This document shows, piece after piece, positions 36,487-44,573 of a stretch of 60,889 nt of DNA. Each line of letters opens with the position of its first letter. Position 1 is the stretch's first letter. The stretch lies in assembly GCA_021372695.1 (NCBI GenBank), contig JAJFTY010000014.1:1-60889 (forward strand). Direction: 5' to 3'. Made by a program: the position numbers and the translations under genes. The notes beneath the pieces were generated by a model. It saw only the letters and a list, made by a program, of their open reading frames with translations, ran no database searches and was not told where the DNA came from. Source of the DNA: Deltaproteobacteria bacterium (GTDB lineage Bacteria; Desulfobacterota; Syntrophia; Syntrophales; UBA5619).

Positions 36487-36738
36487 ATGAAGACCTTCGC
36501 AACCGTTCCCGTTACCGTGGCGCCGACCGGCGCGATCCGGAAGCCCCGGACGGTCTACTGCAGGATCGAAGCCAAACGGAGCCCGCTCTCGCGTTTTCGG
36601 CGTTTCATCGAGTCGACCGATTGGGAGAGGCATCTTTTTTGCCACAAAGGGATCGACAAAGCCTGCTGGGCGATCCTCTGCGCTTCCCTGCTCTATTTCG
36701 CGCCCGTCGTGGGGTCCATCCTGTTTGCAGGACGCTGA
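36487..36738 (+). CDS. Small single-pass membrane protein in the lexA operon
   Basis: An 83-residue protein I do not recognise. ATG 36487 has AAGGAG 8 nt upstream. The first 55 residues are basic and hydrophilic (RKPRTVYCRIEAKRS); residues about 60-81 form one hydrophobic segment near the C-terminus. It lies between lexA and dinB, and without an intervening terminator should be induced with them. Small SOS-induced membrane proteins such as YneA, SidA or DivS inhibit cell division in other bacteria; that role is an inference from context, not from similarity. Confidence 0.65.
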   Translation: MKTFATVPVTVAPTGAIRKPRTVYCRIEAKRSPLSRFRRFIESTDWERHLFCHKGIDKACWAILCASLLYFAPVVGSILFAGR

Positions 36739-36766
36739 AAGCACCTCCGGATTCCGAAGCGTCCCC

Positions 36767-37846
36767 ATGAGAAGAATTCTGCATATCGATATGGACGCCT
36801 TTTTCGCTGCGGTCGAACAGCGAAGGAGACCCGAGTTGAAGGGCAAACCGGTCGTCATCGGCGGCCAGGGGGATCCGCAGAAGCGTGGTGTCGTCAGCAC
36901 AGCAAGCTATGAGGCCAGAAAATACGGCATCCATTCCGCCATGCCGCTGAAGACCGCCTTCAGACTCTGTCCCCGTGCCGTCTATCTCCCTGTCGATTAT
37001 CCGGCTTATGCCGCCGCTTCATCGCTCTTCAAGAGGGTTCTCAAGACCGTCAGCCCCGTCATGGAGGATGTCGGCATCGATGAGGCCTATCTCGATCTGT
37101 CGGCGATCCCGGGTGCCGATGAGGAGATCGCAGCCCGGATCAAGGCCGGGATCAGAGGGGAGACCGGTCTCACCTGTTCGATCGGCATAGCCCCCAACAA
37201 GCTTCTGGCCAAGATTGCCTCCGACATGCAGAAGCCGGACGGCCTGACGGTGATCGGTGGCGACGATATCGAAGCGAAGATCTGGCCGCTGGCCATCCGA
37301 AAGCTGTATGGGGTCGGGCCCAAAACGGAAGAGCATCTCAAGGAAGAGGGGATCGAGACGATCGGGCAGTTGGCCGAGCGGCCTCTTGAAAAACTGATCG
37401 AACGCTTCGGGAACTCCTACGGCCGCTACCTTTATGACGCTTCCCGGGGCATGGATGAGAGTCCCCTCATCACCCACTGGGAGCCCAAATCGATGAGCCG
37501 GGAGACGACATTCCAGGAGGATGTGAAAAACTGGCAGGTGGTCGCCAGGACCCTCGCGGAGTTGGCCAGGGATGTTCATGACGACCTGAAGGACCATGGA
37601 TATCAGGCGAGAACAGTCACGATCAAGATCCGGTTCCACGATTTCGAGACCTTCACGAGGGCGATGACGATCCCCGACTATACCGATTCCGAAGAGGAGA
37701 TCCGGAAAGCGGCATTTGCCTGCCTGAAAAGAATCGAGCTCAACAGGAAGGTCCGGTTGCTCGGCGTGAGGGCCAGCAATTTCCGGGACAGGCGCGCGGA
37801 CGACCTGGGCACTGAAGTCTCAGAAAGGCTCATCCCATGGGAATAG
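36767..37846 (+). CDS. dinB: DNA polymerase IV (Y family)
   Basis: An error-prone translesion polymerase of 359 residues. Catalytic acidic residues are D8 (HIDMDAFF) and D105-E106 (GIDEAYLDLS). The helix-hairpin-helix thumb region (LYGVGPKTEEHL) and the little-finger domain (QARTVTIKIRFHDFETFTRA) are complete. I choose ATG 36767, though it has no clear ribosome site; TTG 36725 would overlap the preceding gene. It is in the lexA operon. Its last 10 nt overlap the next gene. Confidence 0.95.
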   Translation: MRRILHIDMDAFFAAVEQRRRPELKGKPVVIGGQGDPQKRGVVSTASYEARKYGIHSAMPLKTAFRLCPRAVYLPVDYPAYAAASSLFKRVLKTVSPVMEDVGIDEAYLDLSAIPGADEEIAARIKAGIRGETGLTCSIGIAPNKLLAKIASDMQKPDGLTVIGGDDIEAKIWPLAIRKLYGVGPKTEEHLKEEGIETIGQLAERPLEKLIERFGNSYGRYLYDASRGMDESPLITHWEPKSMSRETTFQEDVKNWQVVARTLAELARDVHDDLKDHGYQARTVTIKIRFHDFETFTRAMTIPDYTDSEEEIRKAAFACLKRIELNRKVRLLGVRASNFRDRRADDLGTEVSERLIPWE

Positions 37847-38280
37847 ATCGGGTCAAGGCCTACGCCTTGGTTGCCATCCAGGGGGCGGCGATCGTCTGGG
37901 TTTTGATGACCGGCGGGCTTTTCGCGGGCGCCATCCCCCTGCTGATCCTTCAAGTTGCGGGAGCCGTGCTCGGGATCTGGGCCATCGCGGCGATGGGCAT
38001 CGGGAACACCAACATCTCCCCACTGGTCAAGCAGGATGCCCGATTGATCACGAACGGCCCCTATGCTTTCATCAGGCACCCCATGTACTCCGCGGTATTG
38101 CTGGCGATCTGGCCGCTGATCGCGGACCACTGTACGCCCTTGCGCCTGGTGGCGGGCCTGATCCTGACCGCCGATCTCGTCGTCAAGATGTTGTACGAGG
38201 AGAGCCTTCTGAAGGACCGCTTTGCCGGTTACGAAACCTACATGGAGAAGACCAAGAGGCTGATCCCCTTTGTCCTGTAG
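37837..38280 (+). CDS. Membrane methyltransferase of the isoprenylcysteine methyltransferase-like family
   Basis: A 147-residue integral membrane protein with about four hydrophobic segments and the C-terminal signature GPYAFIRHPMYSAVLL followed by E-E-S-L-L and Y-E-T-Y, typical of the ICMT/PEMT-like methyltransferases that bind S-adenosylmethionine. The substrate is unknown, and bacterial members often act on lipids or small molecules. Because it overlaps dinB it may be the last gene of the lexA operon. Confidence 0.75.
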   Translation: MGIDRVKAYALVAIQGAAIVWVLMTGGLFAGAIPLLILQVAGAVLGIWAIAAMGIGNTNISPLVKQDARLITNGPYAFIRHPMYSAVLLAIWPLIADHCTPLRLVAGLILTADLVVKMLYEESLLKDRFAGYETYMEKTKRLIPFVL

Positions 38281-38328
38281 CGGACCGCTCCCTTCCTGCC
38301 CGCCACAAAAGGTCAGCCGGAGCGCGGG

Positions 38329-39078
38329 TTATATATGCGCCATTGCGCTGCGATTCAATCGGTCGCGGCCGAAACCGGGAGGCAGGGCATCAGATCCCCG
38401 CGATGCTGCCGGTAGATACGAAACCTTCGAGAACCTCTTGGCGAACCGGAGATACTTGTCGACGATCGCCCGGATGGTCAGTTTCAACGCATGAACCTTG
38501 ATCGGTTTTTCCAGCAGATGGGCGATGTTTGACGCGACGCACATGTTTACGATATCATCGCTGGCATTACCCGAGATGATGACCGTGTCTTCGGCCGCCC
38601 AAGCGCATTGCTCGGAAATCTGATCCAGGAAATCAAAGGCGGTCCTTTTATCCAGATAGACGTCCAGGATGAATATGGCCACCCCCAATTTCTTCCTTTT
38701 GCAGAATGTCAATGCCTCGTTGAAATCGGTGAAAGCGTGGATACTCCCCCATGCGTAGAATCCTTCAAGGATTTCTGCAATCAATGAACACATTTGGGGA
38801 TCGTCGTCCAGGACAATGACGTCGAGATGATCCGACTTTGGGGGCCTCTCCAAGAGTTCTGGGGACACCCGGCCACCCTCTGCGGGGTATCCTGTACGGA
38901 GTCGTATTCGTGCGGGATGCCGCCGGTCATCGGGGTATTCCGGCAAAATGGTGTCGACGGTGGTTTTCCAGCTGGCAAGGAAATCACGGTTGGAATGCTC
39001 CGTTCGATTCATGCCGACAACGGTCCCAAGGAAGATCGCCTCCTGCAGCGAGGTCAGCGTTTCGATCAGATCAGCCAA
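38329..39078 (-). CDS. Receiver-domain protein with N-terminal extension
   Basis: A 249-residue protein with a CheY-like receiver domain at about residues 85-205: acidic pair DDDP (91-93), phosphoacceptor D139 (FILDVYLD), S in IISGNAS, and K in EKPIK. The first 80 residues are not recognisable, and the C-terminal 40 carry no known output domain. I set the start at TTG 39078 because AAGGAGG lies 8 nt upstream; GTG 39087 is too near that site. A TGGCAC-type sigma54-like motif lies at 39162-39177. It converges on the methyltransferase gene. Confidence 0.75.
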   Translation of the reverse strand: MADLIETLTSLQEAIFLGTVVGMNRTEHSNRDFLASWKTTVDTILPEYPDDRRHPARIRLRTGYPAEGGRVSPELLERPPKSDHLDVIVLDDDPQMCSLIAEILEGFYAWGSIHAFTDFNEALTFCKRKKLGVAIFILDVYLDKRTAFDFLDQISEQCAWAAEDTVIISGNASDDIVNMCVASNIAHLLEKPIKVHALKLTIRAIVDKYLRFAKRFSKVSYLPAASRGSDALPPGFGRDRLNRSAMAHI

Positions 39079-39465
39079 AACAAGCACCTCCTTACTACTG
39101 ATGGTAGATGACGATGAACACCCGAATACCGTTCATTCAATCTTCTTCCGGGAACGGTTAAAACAAAATATGTGCCAATCAGAATCTCCCAAGAAGAAAG
39201 GAATGAATGGATTGATGAAAAGCTCGTGAAATATTGTTGTTATGCGATCAAAGCGGTGGCCTGAGGCCGATCGCCCCCGTACGGAGGCCGGGTTGGGTTC
39301 AATCGCGAATCAGGAACCTGACAAGTCAATAAGTTGACAATTTCCTGCAAGACCGGCAATTTTCTGTCTATCGAAAGAAAGGGTCGCCTGGCGGAGGAGG
39401 TTCCGGCAGGACTCGCGGATGGGCGAAAGCCGATTGCGGGGATGGGAGCCGGCCCGGGCGTTTCC
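39079..39465. other. Intergenic region with a sigma54-like motif
   Basis: About 390 nt between two minus-strand genes. The only candidate signal is TGGCAC-N5-TTGT on the minus strand at 39177-39162, which has the right spacing for sigma54 but thymine instead of cytosine at the last -12 base. Near 39317-39340 a TTGTCA hexamer occurs twice in direct orientation on the minus strand. No gene was recognised. Confidence 0.4.
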
Positions 39466-40239
39466 CTATCTGAAACTGAACCTTCCGTTGTGCCGGCGCA
39501 ACCGTTCTGCCATTTTCTCAACGAAGGAGAAGGGCATGAGCCTCTTTTCCACGAAGTAGGAGCCGATGCGAGGCTGCAACAGGCGCTGCCATCCGAGAAT
39601 CATACGGAGCTCTTCCGGCATGAGATGGCCGCTGCGCAATGCCGCGTCCCCGAATTTCTCCCCCCGGCGGCGTTGTCTCAGGATCTCCCGGATCTGATCT
39701 TCATAGAGGAATTTCCAGCGCAGGGCGATCTGGCCGATCAACGGCCGTCTCACTTTCTGCCAGAGAAGGGCATCGATCAATTGCCGGTATGAAATGCATC
39801 CTGAGTAGTAGATGAATTGGCCGAAGAGAACCCGCCTGCTCGGCACCGTTCCCATGAAAAAATGTTCTCGCACCCGGTTGGGCGATGCACTGCTCCTTTT
39901 TGTCCATACCCCGTCCCCGGGGTTCCTCATCCCCGATGGTCTTGGCTCCCCTTTCGGAAACGGACTGACGAGCAGTCTGAGTCGCCAGGGGTTCTGGAGA
40001 TAGTCGTTCAGTTCCCTGTAGGCGGCGTTGACCTCCTTGAATTTTTCCTCCAGGTCGGAGGGCGGCAGAGACAGTGCTATGGCTCGATCCGGGTGGGTTT
40101 CGAGAGCCCTGACACGGTAGGCGGCCTTTAACCCCGGCAGCCGGAGGCAGCGGAGAAAATCGGCAGAAACGTCCATTTCCGGCCCGAACAGGATATGGCA
40201 GGCATGGGACAATTGAGATGGTATGAGTTCCGTTTTCAT
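39466..40239 (-). CDS. J-domain protein with MshEN-like C-terminal repeats
   Basis: A 257-residue protein. Residues about 28-82 form a J domain with the HPD motif at 49-51 (ETHPDRA) and FKEVNAAYRELNDYL, so it should stimulate a DnaK-type chaperone. Residues about 130-240 have repeated segments of the pattern LIGQIALRWKFLYEDQIREI and KFGDAALRSGHLMPEELRMIL, reminiscent of the MshEN/GspE N-terminal motif. Start ATG 40239, with AGGAG close upstream. It is divergent from the first cheX gene and may serve assembly or regulation of the chemosensory or flagellar machinery, which is inferred only from location. Confidence 0.75.
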   Translation of the reverse strand: MKTELIPSQLSHACHILFGPEMDVSADFLRCLRLPGLKAAYRVRALETHPDRAIALSLPPSDLEEKFKEVNAAYRELNDYLQNPWRLRLLVSPFPKGEPRPSGMRNPGDGVWTKRSSASPNRVREHFFMGTVPSRRVLFGQFIYYSGCISYRQLIDALLWQKVRRPLIGQIALRWKFLYEDQIREILRQRRRGEKFGDAALRSGHLMPEELRMILGWQRLLQPRIGSYFVEKRLMPFSFVEKMAERLRRHNGRFSFR

Positions 40240-40302
40240 CTCTCCTGGTTTCGGGACGGTCGGGATCCCGCTGCGTGCTCCCGATCCTCCTGATTGCCGC
40301 AG

Positions 40303-40331
40303 ATTATAGGGGAGGCCGGTCATAAAAGCAA
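40303..40331 (-). promoter_or_regulatory. Candidate sigma70-type promoter of the J-domain gene
   Basis: On the minus strand TTGCTT (40331-40326), a 17-nt spacer and a perfect TATAAT (40308-40303) lie about 64 nt ahead of the ATG at 40239. Confidence 0.55.
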
Positions 40332-40442
40332 TAGGTGCAATAGGGCGGGAACCCTTGCTCAAGTCCATCGACGCCTCATCTATTTTGACTGCAAACCTCG
40401 TACCCGTTTCCGATCGGATTTTCATCTGGAGCGCGGAGCTTC

Positions 40443-40458
40443 TGGCATATTATTTGAT
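40443..40458 (+). promoter_or_regulatory. Sigma54-like motif with TTGA at -12
   Basis: TGGCATATTATTTGAT has the GG of the -24 element and the correct 12-base offset, but GA replaces GC at -12. It is about 105 nt upstream of cheX. Weak on its own; supported by similar motifs at 43633 and 56594. Confidence 0.35.
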
Positions 40459-40564
40459 AGAGAGGACATCTGCACAGTTCCCGTCAGGGAAAGTGCCGAG
40501 GATGCTCACCGGAAAGGACCGGTTGTTCCTGGAGGGGCACGGAACGGTTGTCGAGGCGAATCCC

Positions 40565-41410
40565 ATGGATGTGAGATACATTAATCCTTTTCTGTACGGA
40601 ACGATTGAAGTTCTGAAAAAGATGGCTTTCCTGGAGCCCCGCCCCGGCAAGGTCTATCTCAAGAAAACCGCCGCCGCCGATGGTGATGTGTCCGGTATCA
40701 TTGGAATCACCGGAGACATGATTGGTTCCCTGGCGATCAGTTTCGGAGAGAGCTGCATTTGTCACATTGTCGGCTCCATGCTCGGAGAGTCCTTCGCCGA
40801 GGCCAATCAGGAGGTATTCGACGGTGTCGGCGAGATTACCAACATGATTTCCGGCGTAGCGCGCACCCATATGGAAAAGGAGGGCATGCAGGTTTATGCG
40901 GCCATCCCATCGGTTGTCTACGGGAAGAACCACTCGATCAACCATATCCTCAAGAGTCCGAGCATCGTGATTCCCTTTGAAACCGATCACGGTACGTTTG
41001 CCGTGGATGTCTGCATCAAGAAGAGCACGGAGGAATCGAAGCTGAGGGAATATCGGGTCGTCAATGAAAAGACTCCGGTCCCGCCTGCCGAGTCGGAAAA
41101 CCAATCCACCCCCGAGCCGCCCCCGCCGGCCGGCTGGGCGGATAAGAAGGAGAGGATCAAGACGAAATTGCGGGAAATCACGGCCATCAGAGATGAGATC
41201 CTCAGGCAGCTCGAGTCCAAGCCCTTTATGGAGATATCGAAGAGACAGGCTCTGAAGAAACGCATCCCGGTCCTGGAGGCGCAGATCAAGCGCCTGAGGC
41301 TGGACCTCTCGACGGCCGAGATGTTATCTAAGATTTCCGAGGACGATATGAAAAATCCGAAGCTGGTTCAGCATTACCAGCATTATGATACGGGAAAGCG
41401 GAAACCCTGA
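40565..41410 (+). CDS. CheX-type phosphatase with C-terminal coiled-coil extension
   Basis: CheX dephosphorylates CheY-P. Residues 1-150 are a CheX domain with the active-site E-x2-N in VGEITNMISG. It is closely similar to the CheX at 50536 (both open with the pattern M-x-V-x-x-INPFL). Unlike ordinary CheX, it continues with a proline-rich linker (TPEPPPPAG) and about 100 charged, heptad-like residues, giving 281 in all. I start at ATG 40565, where conservation begins. The next gene is a single receiver domain, its likely partner. Confidence 0.85.
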   Translation: MDVRYINPFLYGTIEVLKKMAFLEPRPGKVYLKKTAAADGDVSGIIGITGDMIGSLAISFGESCICHIVGSMLGESFAEANQEVFDGVGEITNMISGVARTHMEKEGMQVYAAIPSVVYGKNHSINHILKSPSIVIPFETDHGTFAVDVCIKKSTEESKLREYRVVNEKTPVPPAESENQSTPEPPPPAGWADKKERIKTKLREITAIRDEILRQLESKPFMEISKRQALKKRIPVLEAQIKRLRLDLSTAEMLSKISEDDMKNPKLVQHYQHYDTGKRKP

Positions 41411-41513
41411 ACTTGCGGTGATTGCGAGCGATCTCCAGATCCGTTTCGGGGTGTCAGGTAACGTGCAGGGAAAGCCATTTTGTTGACAAGGGCCCGGGAA
41501 AAAGGATGAAACG

Positions 41514-41906
41514 ATGGATAGAAAACTGCTGATTGTGGACGATGAGCGCTCCATTCGCGATCTTTTCCAGCAGGCCTTCGGCCCTCCGGATTATCAGATT
41601 CATTTGGCGGAGAATGGGGAGCAGGCGCTCGATATCCTGAAACGAAACCACATCGATCTCATCTTCCTCGACCTTAAACTGTTCGGCATGAACGGGATCG
41701 AATTGTGCAGAATGATCAGGAAGGACAAACCGATCTCCATCATTTACGCGATAACCGGCTGGGCTGGTCTTTTCGAAGTCGAAGAATGCCGGGAGGCGGG
41801 CTTTGATGATTTTTTTACGAAACCGGTCAAGTTGGATGTGATCTTCAAGGCCGTGGAAAATGCTTTTGAAAAACTGGATCGCTGGGCAAGAAGATTTCCC
41901 GCCTGA
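41514..41906 (+). CDS. Single-domain response regulator
   Basis: A 130-residue receiver domain. Acidic pocket DDE at 9-11, phosphoacceptor D53 (FLDLKLFG), T in AITGW and K in FTKPVK are present. There is no output domain, so it acts by protein contact. It follows the extended CheX by about 100 nt. AAGGATG lies shortly upstream of ATG 41514. It converges on the NtrC-type gene. Confidence 0.85.
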   Translation: MDRKLLIVDDERSIRDLFQQAFGPPDYQIHLAENGEQALDILKRNHIDLIFLDLKLFGMNGIELCRMIRKDKPISIIYAITGWAGLFEVEECREAGFDDFFTKPVKLDVIFKAVENAFEKLDRWARRFPA

Positions 41907-41957
41907 TCGGGGTCGCGAACCGAGATCCGGGAACGTTTGAGGGATTCCCGGCCGCCG

Positions 41958-43370
41958 TCAATCCTCATTTGCCACCGCGTTCTCATCCAAGAGCTTGAAA
42001 CGTTTCAATTTCTCTACAAGGGTCGTTCGATTCAGGTTGAGCAGCTTGGCCGCCCTGTTCTTGACGCCGCTGGTCTTGCCCAACGCCTGAAGCAGAAGGT
42101 CCTTTTCGAACTGGCTTACCATCTCGTTGAAATTGATGCCGTCCGCAGGCAGATCGATGTGTCCTGAGAAAGAAGGGGATGGCGGCGCATTTCCCTGAAC
42201 AAGGAGTTTCGTGGGTAGATCTCCCACCTCAATCTCTCCTTCTTCCTTCATGACGACGAACATTTCGATCAGGTTTTCCAATTCCCTCACATTGCCGGGC
42301 CATGGGTACTGGATGAAATAGCGGAGAACCTCCGGTGAAAAGCGAGGAACGTGCTTCTTTTTCAACTTGCAGAATTTCGACAGGAAGTGGTTGGCGAGGA
42401 TGGCAATGTCAGGCCCCCGTTCCCGCAGGGGCGGAAGATGAATCGGAATCACATTGATCCGGTAGAAGAGATCCTCCCGGAATTTTTTCTCGGCTACCGC
42501 CTTTTCCAGATTCTGATTGGTTGCCGCGATGATCCGGACATCCGCGCGGATCGTCTTCATTCCGCCGATGCGTTCAAACTCCTTTTCCTGAATCACCCGC
42601 AGCATTTTGACCTGCAGGGCCGGACTCATATCGCCGATCTCGTCCAGGAAAATCGATCCGCCCTGGGCCAGCTCGAAACGGCCGATGCGGCTTCGAATGG
42701 CGCCCGTAAAAGCGCCTTTCTCATGGCCGAAGAGCTCGCTCTCGAGGAGCTCTTCGGGGATCGCCCCGCAATTGACGGGTACGAGGGGCTGGTTTCTGCG
42801 GTCACTGTTGTAATGGATGGCCCTGGCCACCAGTTCCTTTCCGGTTCCGCTTTCACCCGTGATCATGATCGTGCTGTCCGATGCCGACACCTTTTCGATG
42901 GTGTCGAAGACGGTTTTCATGCAATCGCTGTAGCCGATCATCTTTCCGAAATCATACTTCTCCCGGAGATTGTCCTTTAAGGTCAAATTCTCCTCTTTGA
43001 GCTTGACGTAAGAAAGGGCGCGGGAGACGGTCAGCTTGACGAGATCGTCCTTCAGCGGTTTTACGATATAATCGAATGCACCCAGTTTCATGGCGTCCAC
43101 GGCCGTGTTGACCGTTCCGTATCCGGTAATCACGACGACGACCTGGTCCGGATTCAACTCCTTGCTGAACCTGAGCAGTTCCAGACCGTCTGCCTGGGGC
43201 ATTCTCAAATCGGTGATGAGCAGATCAAACTTCTCTTCCACCAAGGCGTCCATGGCCTTCCGGCCGTTTTCGACCGCCAGGATCTCATAGCCGTTCGTGG
43301 TCAAAAGTTCCGAAAGGTTTTCGCGGCTCAGGTCATTATCCTCGGCAATCAGTATTCTGGCGTTCTTCAT
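41958..43370 (-). CDS. Sigma54-dependent response regulator, NtrC family
   Basis: A 470-residue transcription activator: receiver domain (D54 in LITDLRMP), AAA+ domain with Walker A GESGTGKE at 172-179 and the sigma54-contacting GAFTGA at 219-224, and a Fis-type helix-turn-helix at about 425-465 (NRAAKLLNLNRTTLVEKL). Start ATG 43370 has GAAGGAG upstream. Its position inside a flagellar/chemotaxis region with several sigma54-type promoters makes it a candidate flagellar activator of the FlgR/FlrC kind. Its cognate kinase is not certain; the degenerate kinase at 54484 is a possibility. Confidence 0.92.
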   Translation of the reverse strand: MKNARILIAEDNDLSRENLSELLTTNGYEILAVENGRKAMDALVEEKFDLLITDLRMPQADGLELLRFSKELNPDQVVVVITGYGTVNTAVDAMKLGAFDYIVKPLKDDLVKLTVSRALSYVKLKEENLTLKDNLREKYDFGKMIGYSDCMKTVFDTIEKVSASDSTIMITGESGTGKELVARAIHYNSDRRNQPLVPVNCGAIPEELLESELFGHEKGAFTGAIRSRIGRFELAQGGSIFLDEIGDMSPALQVKMLRVIQEKEFERIGGMKTIRADVRIIAATNQNLEKAVAEKKFREDLFYRINVIPIHLPPLRERGPDIAILANHFLSKFCKLKKKHVPRFSPEVLRYFIQYPWPGNVRELENLIEMFVVMKEEGEIEVGDLPTKLLVQGNAPPSPSFSGHIDLPADGINFNEMVSQFEKDLLLQALGKTSGVKNRAAKLLNLNRTTLVEKLKRFKLLDENAVANED

Positions 43371-43733
43371 ATGGCTCCTTCAGGATTCCATCAGGATTGG
43401 TCAGCCGGGACTATTTCCGGCACGTATATAAGGCAATCCGGGGGAGAAAACAATAGGCAACCCTGCAGCTCCGTCAAAATATTCGCGCAGGGATGACCTG
43501 TTGTCTGCCCGTTCTCGGTTATGACTGCTCAAGGCAGCCATGGCTTGTCGGCAACGTTACAGGAACGAAGCGGGATACGGGTTGGTCTGGACAAAAAGAC
43601 CGGGAGGCGATGTAGCGGGGACAGGCAACAGATGGCATAAAAATTGAATAATTGATCGCGAACGAAGCGACCCTTGTGGAAGAAGCTGCCTTCAGCAGCC
43701 ATCGATTGAACAGGATCTTTTTTGCGGGCCACC
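43371..43733. other. Divergent regulatory region between the NtrC gene and cheR
   Basis: About 360 nt with no convincing gene. For the minus gene a weak TTGTTT-N18-TATATA (43453-43424) is visible. For the plus operon a sigma54-like TGGCAT-N5-TTGA lies at 43633-43648. Several short frames here lack ribosome sites or recognisable products. Confidence 0.45.
43633..43648 (+). promoter_or_regulatory. Sigma54-like motif with TTGA at -12, upstream of the che operon
   Basis: TGGCATAAAAATTGAA has correct -24/-12 spacing with GA instead of GC. It is about 86 nt ahead of the cheR start and would be the natural promoter position for the cheR-to-cheX operon. Confidence 0.4.
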
Positions 43734-44567
43734 ATGACATCTGCTGACTTGAGGGATATTGATTACGAGAAGATCAGCCGGCTCGTCTACGAGCAGTGCG
43801 GCATCAATCTTCACGAAGGCAAGAAAGAACTGGTGAAGGCGAGGCTGGGCAAAAGGCTCAGAGAGGGGAATTTCAGATCCTTCGGCGAGTATTACCGCCA
43901 TGTCCTGACCGACGAGGGCACCGCCGAGTTGATCTCCATGATCGATTCGCTTTCGACAAACCTGACCTATTTCTTCAGGGAGGAGAGCCATTTTCAGACA
44001 TTGCGCAATATCCTCAAGTTGCAGGTGAACCTGGCAAAGCAGGACGGACTCTCCGAAAAAATGAGAATCTGGAGTGCGGGCTGCTCGACGGGAGAAGAGC
44101 CCTATTCTCTGGCCATGACGATCCATGAATCATTGAACGGGTACCAGGGGGATGTCAAAATCATGGCGACCGACATCTCCACGCGGGTGTTGCACACGGC
44201 CAGCACGGGGATCTTTGGCAAGGAGAGGCTAAATAATGTTCCGCCCGCGATCCTCAAGAAATATTTCCAAATGGGCTTCGGGGCCTGTGAAGGACAGTTC
44301 CTGATCAAGAAGAGCATCAGGGATATGGTTCAATTCTCAAGGTTCAACCTCATGGATACACCTCCCTCAAATTACCGATTCGATATCATTTTCTGTAGAA
44401 ACGTCATGATCTATTTCGACAAGCCGACTCAGGAAGGGTTGGTCAACCGTTTCTACCAGTGCCTGAACAGAGGAGGTTATCTATTTGTCGGACATTCCGA
44501 GAGCCTCACGGGCTTGTCGCATCAGTTGAAGTATATCGAACCCAGCGTGTACCGGAAGCAGGCGTAA
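43734..44567 (+). CDS. cheR: Chemoreceptor methyltransferase CheR
   Basis: CheR methylates receptor glutamates using S-adenosylmethionine. The 277-residue product has the helical N-terminal domain, the SAM-binding WSAGCSTGEEPYSLAM, ATDIS, and FDIIFCRNVMIYFDKPTQ, with GHSESLTG near the end. ATG 43734 is used; TTG 43722 is possible, and neither has a strong ribosome site. First gene of a tightly spaced nine-gene chemosensory operon. No receptor or cheW gene is in the window. Confidence 0.95.
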   Translation: MTSADLRDIDYEKISRLVYEQCGINLHEGKKELVKARLGKRLREGNFRSFGEYYRHVLTDEGTAELISMIDSLSTNLTYFFREESHFQTLRNILKLQVNLAKQDGLSEKMRIWSAGCSTGEEPYSLAMTIHESLNGYQGDVKIMATDISTRVLHTASTGIFGKERLNNVPPAILKKYFQMGFGACEGQFLIKKSIRDMVQFSRFNLMDTPPSNYRFDIIFCRNVMIYFDKPTQEGLVNRFYQCLNRGGYLFVGHSESLTGLSHQLKYIEPSVYRKQA

Positions 44568-44573
44568 CGGTCT

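Larger units (their letters stand above)
40240..40564. other. Divergent intergenic region upstream of the first cheX
   Basis: About 325 nt between the J-domain gene and cheX. It carries a sigma70-type promoter for the minus gene (40303-40331) and a sigma54-like motif for the plus gene (40443-40458). The frame of cheX is open back to 40355, but the conserved protein begins at 40565. Confidence 0.5.

Noticed and set aside
41482..41487. TTGACA upstream of the receiver gene at 41514
   Set aside because: No -10 hexamer lies at a suitable distance, and the position is only about 30 nt from the start codon.
41927..41951. CCGGGAA / TTCCCGG inverted repeat between two convergent genes as a bidirectional terminator
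   Set aside because: The loop is 11 nt and there is no thymine tract on either side; it is too weak to call.
43420..43436. GGCAC...GGC near 43420 as a sigma54 promoter for the NtrC gene or cheR
   Set aside because: The GG to GC offset is 14 rather than 12 bases, so it does not fit the -24/-12 geometry.
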